This document shows positions 13,014-23,557 of a DNA stretch of 64,000 bases, piece after piece. The stretch covers positions 62,001 to 126,000 of the forward strand of contig JADNYJ010000040.1 of assembly GCA_015501075.1 (NCBI GenBank), in the 5' to 3' direction. The DNA is from Gymnopilus junonius (lineage: Eukaryota; Basidiomycota; Agaricomycetes; Agaricales; Galerinaceae). How positions within the stretch are numbered: position 1 is the stretch's first letter; each line of letters starts with the position of its first letter. Position numbers and translations under genes: made by a program. The notes beneath the pieces are model-generated. The model was not told the DNA's origin. It searched no databases and was given only the letters and a program-made list of their open reading frames with translations.

Positions 13014-15448
13014 ATGCCAGTTCCCGTTCCTCGTCAATCTAAACCACTTGCACACCCCGTTGTCAAACGCTCTCATCGTGCAGTAGGTCAGACAATCCAG
13101 ACCCACATTCTCCCAGGCTTCCTGCCTGGCCCGCCACAGGAGCTGCCACCACCCTCCACTCGGGAGGAGTGGCTCAGCTCTCTGCCTTCCTGGAGGAGGC
13201 CCAGCCAGCGGCTCTCTTTGGATGACGATCGTCTGTCTGCGCAACATCATCACACGCAGGATTTTTACCTAGGGTTGGCTGGCGCGGGCAACGCGCCAGT
13301 CATTAAAGGGGCACCCGCTGAAGCGTGTATCCCGCCCGTGCATGGTTTCTTCGAATATGACCAAGCACCCATCAAGGTCATCCATGCCACTGAGCAGCTC
13401 ACCGCACCTCAAAGTATCGATGTCCAGATGGTCCTCGATAACTCATCCTCGTCCCGGGGAATGCTTCACTCCGCCCTCCAGCAGAACGATGACGTACCGA
13501 TCGGCCAAAATGTTCTTGCTGCCGCCGCAAGCAGAGTTCAGCCTCACACCTACAGCAGTGATTCGTCTCCTCTCGGCTTTCTTACCGATTCGGCAACTCT
13601 TTGCAATCGATCTTACCATCCCGGCGCTTTCTCTCCCATCTTCGAAGATCAGTCCCCAGGCTTAGCCAGTGGCCCAGATAGCGGCTCCAGTCCCTTGGAA
13701 CCTCTTACACCCTTTGGGGATTTCGTTGATCGTGCTGTAGCCGGTGCGCAGCATGCCGTACTGGACGATTTGTACGTGGAGCGCAGCGCTCATGTGGAAG
13801 ATCACCAAGAAAAACAAGTCATACCCGACGTGTATCAGGCTGTCCCCATCTTTCCGACCATTGCTGATGCTCCCGGACAGCAGGACCTAATCTCAGACAC
13901 TGTTACCTTCGGTGCCACCAGCGGATACAAGAAGCTTGCGGAACCCTTGTCCGAATGGGTTGCCAATTACGTCTGGAAGATTTGTACCACAGGGTTCAAT
14001 TTGCCGCCTGCTTTTACTCAGCCTTCGTAAGTATGAAGCATCTTGTCCTGACTCCTTCCAAATCTGACATGAATTTTTATTGCAGGATAAATGCCGGGCC
14101 TTACGCAGTTGCGGTTCCTTCCTACTTGGCACCATCCATCCATTCGTTGTTGTTATCCACCCTGCTGCAACCGTCTGCGGTGTTCCTGTCCATCTGGTAC
14201 ATTGTCCGCCTCCCTGTATGCTTTAGGTCAGCGCCTCTCACTGGGGAGTTTGTAAAAGAGAATGCACTCCGAGCTACGCTATTGGACACCGGCACAGGAC
14301 TGGAGCGCGACACTGTAGAAGCAAGTGCTGCTTTCCGTCTTGTCGTCCTTGGTTGTATGCTGTCCAACAAATGGCTTGATGACCATACGTTCAGCAATAA
14401 GACCTGGTATGTACAATCTTTCTCCATCCGTTTCGTAACGTAGTGTCTGACCTTGAGTTTTCATAGGCACTCCATTTCCAATATCCCTTTGGAAACCCTC
14501 AATAACCTGGAATCGCTCGCTCTGGATATCTTCAATTATGACCTCTCGATTTCTTCACAACAGTGGTCGGAATGGATCTCTCATGTCTTCGCTTACCATC
14601 AATCTTTGTCTGCACCTACCTACCTACAACCGATTTCTAGGCCATCCTCCAATCCTCATTCAATCGTTCGCCTTTCGATCGAAGAAATTCTTCAGGGTTC
14701 TACGTGCAATTCCTCAGCTAAAATTCCTCAGCCGTTCTTTCTGGGTTTGGCGGAAAGACTGAGGGAAAGACAGGAGAAGGAGCAGGCCATGGACTTCGAA
14801 ATCGACCTTGACGAAGATGGTCCTCTTAGGGAAGAGTATATGCCTAAGCGTCGTGCTAGCAAATTAGGTTCACAGGTTGCTCCGCTCGACAGTGTATCCG
14901 TTGACAAATGGAACATATATGAACGGGCCGTCAAGACGCTTCCTCCACCAGCGAAATGGAGTCCTGCAGGTGATGAACCTATTCTCAGGGATAGGAATCG
15001 TGTCAGCGGTCAGTATGTTGCTGTACAGGCCCCCGCTCTGCTCGCCATGGCCTATCCAGCCAACCGTGAAGTTGCATACAGCCAGAATTGGAGCGCTTCC
15101 ACATATATGCCCATAAAATCGCAAACAGGGTACATGTATGACGTGCCGTCCGTATTTGGCATCAACCAGCACAGTTACCACCCGTTGGGGTACATCCCCT
15201 CCAATCCTACCCCTCATTCGCGCTCTATGTCTCAGTCCTATGAACAGGAGTTGCTAATGTCGCATGACCACATCCGGTCATATTCTCAGACGCAGTTGGA
15301 GTACAAGTGCGATAATCTTCGGATGACTGCCAACGAATATTTGCAATACCCTGAGAACGACCATAGGTGGATGGAGGCTGCCGGCCATTATTATCCTGGC
15401 CCGGCTTTTATTCATGTACCTACAGTCGGTATGCAACCTGCCTGGTAA
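13014..15448 (+). CDS. Large cyclin-box protein (Pcl-like)
   Basis: This is probably a cyclin partner of a CDK. Three exons (13014-14026, 14086-14406, 14467-15448) give 771 residues. The first about 335 are disordered and rich in Pro, Ser and His. A cyclin N-terminal box spans roughly 340-500: VFLSIWYIVRLPV, then FRLVVLGCMLSNKWLDDHTF, then NKTWHSISNIPLETLNNLE and LALDIFNYDLSI. This helix pattern, including the KWLDD lysine/acid positions, is that of the Pho80/Pcl cyclins. The remaining about 270 residues are low complexity (Tyr/Pro/Ser-rich) with no second cyclin fold visible. The ATG at 13014 directly follows a splice-acceptor sequence, indicating a 5' UTR intron. Upstream in-frame codons exist but begin at a non-ATG. 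I cannot assign a specific yeast orthologue. Confidence 0.75.
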
Positions 15449-16679
15449 ATGTTGTGCGCTGCAAGCACATTCTTGAACGACTTCAGGAAGTGCTGCACAA
15501 CTTGGGCGGCCTTTTTTTTCTCTCAGTCTCAGTCTCTTGCCTCTCTAGATTCCGTTTCTTTCGCCGTCAACATTTATCTTTCATCGACTCAACATCAACA
15601 CTACACTACCGTTGACCAGCATCCCGGCTACGCTGTTTTTCATGTAGATTCGGGGACTAGTTCCACTTCCATCGCCTCTCAAGACTTTTCGAATCATGCG
15701 CGTTGTACTATTTCTATCTTCCCTTTCAATTGTGAAATTTGGGTCGTTATCTGCTACGTTCTCCTTGTCATCTATCTTCAGCCTTGCCCATTTCAAGACT
15801 TGTCTGGGTTTTGTAGGACCCGCACATTCACAAAGTATCATCATCATCGTCATCTCACCTCCTCGGAACCCTCTGCTCCGCAACTCCACACAGTCGTTAC
15901 CGTGCTCTCCCGGTTCGACAGCCCCGTCGTCACCCCCATGTTCCGTTATTCGCGAAAGAGAGGAAAGGCCATTCTGCTGTTCTTTTTTCACTCGGTCTGT
16001 CCAGGAATTTCTTTGTGTCAGGTCTGCACTGGACTCTTCTTTTTTTTTTATTCGAACCTTCTGCACTGATTAACGTGCGCTGTCGATATTTTCCGTCAAA
16101 CCTCTTGAAACGCATTGTGTACGTCCTGGAAGGGACTGCGCCTCGTTTTCTCTCGTCGGTATTTATCCCTTTTACCTATCCACACTAATCGACCTTGCTA
16201 CCTGCCATTTCGTCACCAGTATCGGCATATTTTACATGTTCATGAATTTCTCTTTTCCGTGTCTTTTTCGCCGCGTTCACCTGATTCTAGGCGTCATATA
16301 TAAAAGCACAAAAAAATCCCCTTTCTTTTGCGCTTCATCTCTTCCCTATATTGCCCCTGTCGGCATCGACCTTCCTCATTTCGCCTCCTTATTTTCCAAC
16401 CCATCCTTCATATGATCCGCTTCACACCCCCACTTCATATTACCCGTACATGATATCGTTGTTGTTATGTAAATACTTATGCAAACTTCGGTCATATAGT
16501 TGCAGCGAGTATCTGGATATGGATAACAATACACAGTGTTTCTGATGTCCTCAAAATTCAGAGTGAAAACGTTATGATCTATTGCGGTATTACAAGTGAT
16601 TGTGTTTATTCTTCTTCGCTTCCACATATATCAAGTAAAGCTTCCGAAGGACGAAGGTAATTCCAAAAGTGTAATGTCA
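15449..16679. other. Long pyrimidine-rich region between convergent genes
   Basis: This stretch of about 1.2 kb separates the stop of the cyclin-box gene from the stop of UBA1. The plus strand is C/T-rich with many TCTC and TTTT runs. Long open frames exist on both strands (15449-16069 plus, 15581-16066 minus), but their amino-acid content (Cys, Phe, Leu and Ser runs) is what composition alone gives, and they match no family I know. A clear TATATAAAAG sits at 16297-16306 on the plus strand without a plus-strand coding gene after it. It probably holds an unusually long 3' UTR, a non-coding transcript, or both. Confidence 0.4.
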
Positions 16680-19600
16680 TCAGATGCGAACCACAATGAA
16701 CGGAACCTAAATTTCCAAAGTCAGACAGGATATCATCAGGGCTTTAGCATGCATGCTTACTTCGACATCGTCATCTTCTTCGTTGCTGACCATGACTTCA
16801 ACAATGAGGTATTTGACATGAGGCGCAATCGGTTTCTTGCTGACATGCTCCACCAGTTGGCTGAACTTCATTGGTAGCCTTTCGTCACTCTAAGGATAGA
16901 AAATAGGTCAGGGCACTGACGACGTAGTATAGGTAATGAATGGCACTGACCTTCTTCTTCCCGATCCAAGAGTTCCACAGCATGCTGACACCTTGGCTGA
17001 CCATGGTGACCGATAACTTGTGCTCCCTTTCAAAGAACGCGATGATTTCCTTCAAAGTTGGATCATTCTTAAATTCAAAGCGATCCCAGAGGGTCCATTC
17101 TACTTCGCCATACTTGGACTTCTTAGCCGCGATTGGCTCAGAGAAGCCGAAGAATGGCAAAGCCAAATTCACGAATCCGTTCTTATACGCTTCAAGATTC
17201 TTCTTTCCATCGATTACCTGGATGAAGTTTGTCAGCGGAAAAAAAATGGGGTCAAAAGAATTTGGTAGGTACCTTGTAGAGCTCCAGGCAGACCAACCCA
17301 GTAACAAGAGAGGTGGTAGTAGCGATGGCGGGGATGATCTTGCCAGCAATCTGTTTCGTTGTGTGTCTGTCGGCTGGGTTGATGGAGTAGTTAATGGCGC
17401 GTAGATTGCTTGCAGCCGTGATGAAGTCGATGTGGAAGTTGGTATCGTCATCCTTCTCAAATTCACATGGATTGAGACGGTAACCCGCAAGAGAAGAGGG
17501 TGCAGGCAGACTGCTGGTCAAGTCTTCCGGATCGTCATCTGTTGTATTGTTCTGAGGTACGGGATCGTTGTCCGAAATTTGAACTTTCACACCACTCTTC
17601 GGGCTGAATTCTGGTACAATAACGGAATCCGCTACCTTGCGGAAGAATTCTCGGTTTGTGTCACCACGAAGTCCGTAATTGAAAGCGTGCAAGTTGGCCG
17701 CAGCAATTATGTAGTCCAAATGAATTGGCTAAAGAAATGACAGTGTGAGATCTCGTCTCAAGCACAAACATCGGCGAGGGCTTACGTCGTTGGAATTGAA
17801 AGTAAGCGGATCAGGGGCCCTCTTAGGACCACTCCAGAATGGCTGCCCGGTACTCGTCTTTGCATCCTTAGGTAAACTAAACAAGAGCTGACGGATGTCA
17901 TTGTTATAGTCGCGCTCAAATTGCAGTCGAGCCCAGATAATGCATTCCTCAAATGTCAAGGGCTTGTTGCGGACAAGATATGACACAATCTGGTCGACTT
18001 GCTCCTTCTGCTGGCCGGAGTACTTGAGGGTGCTTTCCAAATAGTTTGGTTCCGAAAGATAAGCATTGACGGCTTGAGCAGGTTTGACGAACAAGTTGTC
18101 AAATTGGGTTCGACTCCACTAAGAGAATTTGAGATCATGACTTCGTAAAATGAAAGCATACGCACCTCAATCGTGTGGTTTATGGCGTTTGGGAAGTTCT
18201 TGATCGTGCACGAGGGTGTCTCTTTCTCAGGAGGGTCTTGTGACGAAGAGTAGGATTCAGTGAGATCTGGGATGATGACTTGGGTATTTCCCTTGGTTCC
18301 GAGAGTTCCCGATTCGAGAAGAGGTTTGCGATAGAAAACGCATCGTTGATCCATGTACAGACCTGCAAATGAAAATGTTAGGCATTCCGCTGCAGGCGAG
18401 TTAAAATGACTTACGGGCTTTGATGTTGTCTAGCGCATTTGTGACCCCATCAATGCCTGCAAAGAAAGCCTCGTCGTAGATATCTAGAAAAGAAGGTAAG
18501 GACAAGAAGCAGAAGGAAAAAGATTACGAACTCTCCGTTGCAGGGCCTACAGGTTCCTGTTTCGCTAAGATCTTCCCCTTCAAGTCGGGATTCATCTCTG
18601 CGACAGCCGCAGCTGCCACCTCTGACTTGAATTGGCCTAAGTCCTTCGCCCTGAAGAGAAACTGGCGGTTCAGATTGCTTTTCTCAATGGTGTCCAAATC
18701 TGTAACGTGGACGAGTCCGTCTGGTCCAGAACCAACGCCCATCATACTCCAATTCTTCAGCATTTCACAACCAATGGCGCCAGATCCTACCAGGAACTGA
18801 CGATGATTGGTAATTTTCTCTTGGAAGGGCTTTCCAAAAACAGCGATCTGCCCATCGTACCTGGAGCCAGTGGGTTGACACTCTACTTCTGTAGGTAGGT
18901 TGTCGGGCAACGACTCAAGAGAGTCGAAATACACATGCTGGAAGGCTGGGTGGAATTTGGCAGAACATGCCTTAAGCACCTCCTGTGCAACAAATCCTCC
19001 TAGGACCGCATTCATGGGAGAGAGATCACCCGTGGCTTGATAAGCCAGTTCCTTCAATACCTTCTCATCTACTTCACTATCTATTTGCTTCGCTAAAGCA
19101 ACCAAAGCAGTCGCATCCTCTTCATTTCTTGGTCTTGGCAAACGGTTGCTCCTAGAGACAAATTCCGAAAGAGCTTGGAATCCGGCGTGAAGGACGGGAG
19201 GACGATCAAATTTTGCGAAGTCAGTGATTAAAAATTCGGAGCTCTTCAAGGCATCTCTCAGAGGTTTCTAAAGATATGTTAGCAATTAAGTAAGAAATGG
19301 AAAAACCAAGGGTACATACATAATTCAAGATTTTGGGCATCTTAACTTGCGTAAATATGCCTCCCGTCTTGTAATCGCTGAGGTTTGATGTATCACCGAT
19401 ACTGAAAGTGTACGGCCCTTTGACGGTAATCTTCCGAGGCTCACAACCATTGAGCTCAGCCATGCCCTGAACTTCCGAAAACGTTACGAAATCACCGTCT
19501 TCCAGACCATGCCTTGTCTCGTCCAGACATGTCACAATACCTTCCTTATCCTATAAAGAAATCGTACATAAGCTTCTTGTCCATCACCAAGATGAAATGA

Positions 19601-20528
19601 ATAAACCTTGTCAATAGAAACAATCATGCCATTAAGAGGTTGTTCGCCAGTAGGATCCACACAAGTGAATTTGGGACCGAAATCATTGAACGCTGATCTG
19701 GTGATGTTGACGTTAACGGAGAATTTAGCAACCCGCAAAGGAAAAAAACCAACCCAAAGAGACCCCTCGTTTCCGCAGCGATAAAGTGGACGCCATTCGC
19801 GTGAGTCCAGTCATTTATCTCCAACTGTTTCTTGTAGGGTACATTGCAAAGGACCACCACCTAGAAAGCTTCCAGTCAAAGACGAAGTCAAAAAAAAAGG
19901 ATGGCGCATACATGGAAACCCTTGACCAGTTCCGTTGTAATCTCATCCCCTGGCTTTCCACCAAGATCGCGAACAGGAACATAAGTATTCAATTCTGCAA
20001 GTCGAGGTAGAGTAGCTGCGGCTCGGGGCTTTCCGACGTCTTCGGGGCGCAAAAAGAACTAATAATGCATCTGTTAGCAAAGAGCCTTCGAGAACTGTCA
20101 TCCATGACTCACTTGCGTGCTAAGGTCCTGAATAATGACTGGCTCTGGGTCGTAGATAGTAACCGACTTAACACCAGCAAGCACAATGTCCTTAGCTGGA
20201 AAAAGATCATTAATTACCTCGGTAAATTGTGCGACAGTGGATCGTAGTTACCGATTTCAACGCCTAAACCTTTCATGCCTACAATTAAGACGTTGGAGGC
20301 AGCCATCTTCTTCATGGCTGTGAACGAGGTTATCAATCATCCAAATCGCAGAACAGTCTAATGTATACCTTCGTGACCCAGTACATAACTAGTCAATGCA
20401 AGAAGGTGAGCGATCTCGACCAGACGTAAATAAGACGCCACTGCTTACAGTTGACGGGAATACAGGCCTTCATCGATCGCGGCCTCGTCGATATCCATTT
20501 TGTTGGCAAGACTAGAGGATTCGGCCAT
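16680..20528 (-). CDS. UBA1: Ubiquitin-activating enzyme E1
   Basis: E1 adenylates ubiquitin with ATP, holds it as a thioester and passes it to E2 enzymes in nucleus and cytosol. The start is [16 protein letters not shown] followed by GLYSRQ, the usual E1 opening. The inactive adenylation domain is followed by the active one: [16 protein letters not shown] (nucleotide loop), [16 protein letters not shown] (Asp and Arg of the ATP site) and the thioester block [19 protein letters not shown]. The catalytic Cys is that of [25 protein letters not shown] and [12 protein letters not shown] follow. The ubiquitin-fold domain ends after a last intron (about 16727-16780): DDDVE joins VPFIVVRI. The length, about 1,000 residues, and the domain order are normal. 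There are more than ten introns. It is convergent with the cyclin-box gene across the long 3' region. Confidence 0.95.
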
Positions 20529-20927
20529 CGCAACAGCAAAAACTGACTATATGAAGAAAGAAAAAAGAGTTGTTAAGACGGCTTGTGGTGTTGAGTAGTA
20601 GAAGTACGAGATGGAAGATGCTGAGGTCAGAGGCGCCAACTTGGATTTTCGAGTCGCGACGTAATATTGAGTCACATGACCTTTCATTATTAATCGGCCC
20701 CGAGCAGTGTCCGAGCCTTGCAATGATAAGTATTTCTTATATTCCTTCGCAAGTTCGCTGTTTTCGGCATGAGACAGTAAAATAATAGAGATACATGTCA
20801 CATCGAAGGTGAATTTGCTAGTGATGAAAGTTTGACAACATATATTATATATTATAATACATAGGCAGAAGCAGTTACAACCACTTGCCAAAACCCCAGT
20901 GGAATGGCTCCATGTCTGTGTGCAGTG

Positions 20928-21605
20928 TCAGAAGTCCGCAGGGGTAAGTCGTCGCATACATGGGTTGTCGGCGATGACTTCGTTTGCGGCTTGTAGGCGG
21001 TGAGCTGGTAAATTCAGGCCCGCCAATAAGCCTGCGTGGACCTTGCTGATCGAGGACGGTGACGGAACGATGGAGTGATATGAGTTCCATTGAATTCCTG
21101 AGGGCGATTGAGCGGCGGCGTTGACAAGAAGCAAGCGAATTTTTCTAAGATATATGGCCTGGAGATGGCTTTTCGGTTCTCTCGTCCAGTTAAGGAGGTT
21201 GGTTAGATGTTTAGTCCATTGATCGCGAAGCAAGAAGATGCGGTAATCGAATGCTTGCAACGCGCTTATCCCGAGAGCTCGATACGATTGGAAGACTGTG
21301 CAGATACTAAGGTCAAGCAGTTAAATGTGATCGGTGGAGTAGGATAAGTTCCTACTTTCTGTAAGGCGAAAGCTTCGATCTTCAAAACATTTGACAGCTA
21401 AGGACAATGAGAGAATTAAAAGCCGCCTGGCAGCGGCCAAGCCATTCAAGGCGAAGAGATCTTTAGCGTCTAAAAGACCGTTAGGAAGAAGATATGCTAC
21501 ATAATAAATCGCCAAAAACACCAATTCAGGAGGGCCTGAGTAATAGCCCACGAAGGCGCAAAAAGTATCTGTCAAGTCTTTAATGGTTGTTTCGGTCAGT
21601 GTCAT
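20928..21605 (-). CDS. Small cyclin-like protein, possibly 5'-truncated
   Basis: This frame carries a cyclin-box core. VFLAIYYVAYLLP is followed by RRLLILSLSLAVKCFEDRSF, then a short intron (about 21302-21348) that joins RLTE to IFQSYRALGISALQAFDYRI and FLLRDQWTKHLTNLL. The helix order and the VKCFEDRSF motif resemble Pho80/Pcl cyclins and the larger cyclin-box gene at 13 kb. Only about 210 residues are present if translation starts at the first ATG in frame (21605, MTLTETTIKDL). The frame extends 24 bases further without an ATG. A mobile element begins 92 bp upstream of this start, and a minus-strand open frame lies on its far side, so the 5' part of the gene may have been displaced. It may be a small functional cyclin or a remnant. 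The protein ends MRRLTPADF. Confidence 0.6.
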
Positions 21606-21697
21606 TGAACTGGATAGAGATGCCGCCACAAATTAGGAGTTGGTTGGAATTGATGAAGTCAAAACTTACGGGGGCGTGCACGCTTTATCATGACGTG

Positions 21698-21728
21698 TGT
21701 CGGAAAACCCCGGAGGGCATTATAATGC
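21698..21728 (+). repeat. Left terminal inverted repeat
   Basis: 31 bp beginning TGTCGGAAAACC and ending GGGCATTATAATGC. It is the inverted copy of 22480-22510 with three mismatches in the middle (third, fifth and sixth bases after AAAACC are where the copies diverge). Confidence 0.75.
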
Positions 21729-22161
21729 GGTGCGCATTATTTCCCAGGCAAACCCCGTTATAATGCACATTATGATGCCCCGATTCCATTTATAGCTCTA
21801 CTGGCCGAATTATAATCAAAGGGACTGATAAGATAATGCAAATCGGATGTTCGGTAATGCCGGAGCCGGCTAAGCGGTCTGAGTGATCAAGTCCCGAGCT
21901 ATCGGTTGGTTTATATGGCATTGAGTTCAACGTCGATTCTGCGTGATCCCCCAAAGGTTTGACTGTCATTCAAAGTGCAATTAGATATTTTATATTTTAC
22001 ATCAATTATCACTGACATTAAGCAGCTAAAAGTAGGGAGGAGACCACTGTAGTGTCTGGATAGGAAAATATAGGGACTTTGATTAATCAGGCCGTTTTAG
22101 GAAGGTGCGGTCACTGGCGGTCACTGGCTGCTTTGAAGCTCTAGGTTCCTTTCCATGAAAA

Positions 22162-22285
22162 AGCGCTATGGCGCAGCGGTAAGTTATACACGTCTCAAGG
22201 TTATTATTTCAGGTAAGTCTCATGTTCGATTCACGCGTATGCCACTTAATTTCGACAGTGTTAGGTAAGTAAGTAAGTAAGTAAG
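22162..22285 (+). mobile_element. tRNA-derived SINE-like relic
   Basis: An RNA polymerase III A box (TGGCGCAGCGG, 22169-22179) is followed after about 45 bases by a B-box-like GTTCGATTC (22224-22232), as in a tRNA gene. The T-stem does not pair well and no clean acceptor stem closes, so this is not a working tRNA. About 30 bases later the sequence ends in a short tandem array of GTAA (22265-22285), the simple-repeat tail typical of SINEs. The order tRNA-like head, short body, tandem tail supports a SINE or SINE remnant. It lies wholly inside the TIR element, so it either inserted into it or was carried with it. Confidence 0.5.
22265..22285 (+). repeat. Tandem GTAA repeat, five units
   Basis: Five consecutive GTAA units plus a final G form the 3' end of the tRNA-derived sequence. 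They look like a SINE tail. Confidence 0.8.
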
Positions 22286-22479
22286 AATCGTGAGAGCCGA
22301 AATACAAAGGTAAGAACGAAATAAGGAAAGTGCCCGGAGGCACTGCTTCCATTTTCCTAACATAGGCCCTGTGCCTTATAATCGAGCTCGAGCATTATAA
22401 TTGGCATGCCGAATTACGGAATATCCACTTTGCGTTATAATTGGATTATAATTAAGGCTCCGCATTACCGGCATTATCG

Positions 22480-22510
22480 GCATTATAATGCCCTTAGCGG
22501 TTTTCCGACA
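22480..22510 (-). repeat. Right terminal inverted repeat
   Basis: Reverse complement begins TGTCGGAAAACC and ends GGGCATTATAATGC, matching the left end at 28 of 31 bases. Confidence 0.75.
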
Positions 22511-22572
22511 TGCTACATGGCATATGACGACATACGCAAACCATGGGCCTAAATCCCCCATCGTCAATGGAG

Positions 22573-23064
22573 TTAATTTTTTAGAAATAGGCGCCAGCCC
22601 TCCTTATATACAAGGTCAACGTCAGGTAAATGCACAGTACGTTGCAAAAATTCTTTGGAGGCATTTGCAGATGACTCTCCGCTAACGGGGAGCCATTCGA
22701 CGGATGGGGCAATTATAGGGGTTGAAGAAGCGGCACCCTTGTTTTGGGGAACTGTATTCGTATTCTGTAGGTACCGACGCAACGGGGCCTTCTTCGACCT
22801 TTTGTTCATCTGTATGCGAGGAGAAAATGGGGTCTCGAGGGCTCGCTTTATGCCCCAATAAAAAGGTTCTGTACATAAGGCATTTTCAGCGTTGTCAGAT
22901 TTTCCTAGGGCGTCATCGTTATGGCCGAGTTGGTTCGTTGTTTTTGATTGATGTAGATAATACTGTTTGGGAAGGTATAAATTCAAATCGACGTTTTCAT
23001 TGTCTGAGTTGGAAACTTTGATGGGGGTATTGCAAATCGGAAGGAGGGGCAGCGAGTCCTGCAC
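22573..23064 (-). CDS. Orphan open frame, possible displaced exon
   Basis: I do not recognise this frame of about 163 codons. It has no ATG near its 5' end: the first codon of the stretch is GTG, and the frame opens just after a splice-acceptor-like sequence (GCTAACATCTAG). If real, it is therefore an internal or downstream exon. Content is Ser/Pro/Asn-rich with a basic patch (MNKRSKKAPLRRY) and LETPFSPR, a CDK-like SP context. It stops at KEGWRLFLKN. It lies 62 bp from the right end of the TIR element, on the same strand as the small cyclin-like gene on the other side. It could be the disordered N-terminal part of that gene, or chance. Confidence 0.3.
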   Translation of the reverse strand: MQDSLPLLPICNTPIKVSNSDNENVDLNLYLPKQYYLHQSKTTNQLGHNDDALGKSDNAENALCTEPFYWGIKRALETPFSPRIQMNKRSKKAPLRRYLQNTNTVPQNKGAASSTPIIAPSVEWLPVSGESSANASKEFLQRTVHLPDVDLVYKEGWRLFLKN

Positions 23065-23076
23065 AGCATTTGACTG

Positions 23077-23557
23077 CTAGATGTTAGCCCAGCTGTACGA
23101 AACAAAATGAATGAGACGATGCAATATAAAACGAGGGCATGTTGAACGATGGGAACAGGCTGAATAACTCAAACGCACTGTCTTAAATACACCTTAATTT
23201 GGGGCCATGGAAGGAAAGCTGTTGAGGGTACTCCCTGGAAACATGTGCCAGTGGGCCGAAGACCTGCCCTTGTAAGTGATCATGATTCATGATCACAGAC
23301 GAGATGGCCACCTCTACATACATGGCAAAGGTCTGATCAAGTAGGCAAATACAGTCAAAACAATGCGGTTGACACTTGTGCAACAGAAAGATGTACCGCC
23401 TGACGTCCGAGGGAATGTAAAATAGAAATGCGCTGGTAACGTAAAGATTGATTTAGGAAGGTTATCGTATCCAATCTACGTCGAGAATTAACAAGTGAAA
23501 AATAAGGAAAGATGTCCTCGAACCAGAACAACAATTAAATAAGGGTCCACTTTCCCA
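23077..23557. other. Intergenic region downstream of cactin
   Basis: About 480 bp between the orphan frame and the cactin stop. Open frames here are short and begin at non-ATG codons. I see no repeat or RNA gene. Confidence 0.4.

Larger units (their letters stand above)
21698..22510. mobile_element. Non-autonomous TIR element, 813 bp (MITE-like)
   Basis: The two ends are inverted copies. Read inward, both begin TGTCGGAAAACC and continue, after four bases with three mismatches, as AGGGCATTATAATGC, so 28 of 31 bases match. Both subterminal regions are crowded with TTATAAT motifs (left near 21719, 21769 and 21818; right near 22376, 22395, 22434, 22446 and 22483), the sort of repeated site transposases often bind. 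No transposase open frame is inside, so it would be mobilised in trans. I could not find a convincing target-site duplication: the flanks share only TG. The superfamily is therefore undetermined. It contains a tRNA-derived sequence and lies between a small cyclin-like gene and an orphan open frame. Confidence 0.7.

Noticed and set aside
15449..16069. Open frames of 160-206 codons on both strands
   Set aside because: Both strands are open at once, and the residue content follows the C/T-rich composition. No known motif, and the region follows a good stop codon of the cyclin-box gene.
22162..22245. Candidate tRNA gene
   Set aside because: A and B boxes are present, but the T-stem does not pair and no acceptor stem closes. 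The GTAA tail fits a SINE relic better.
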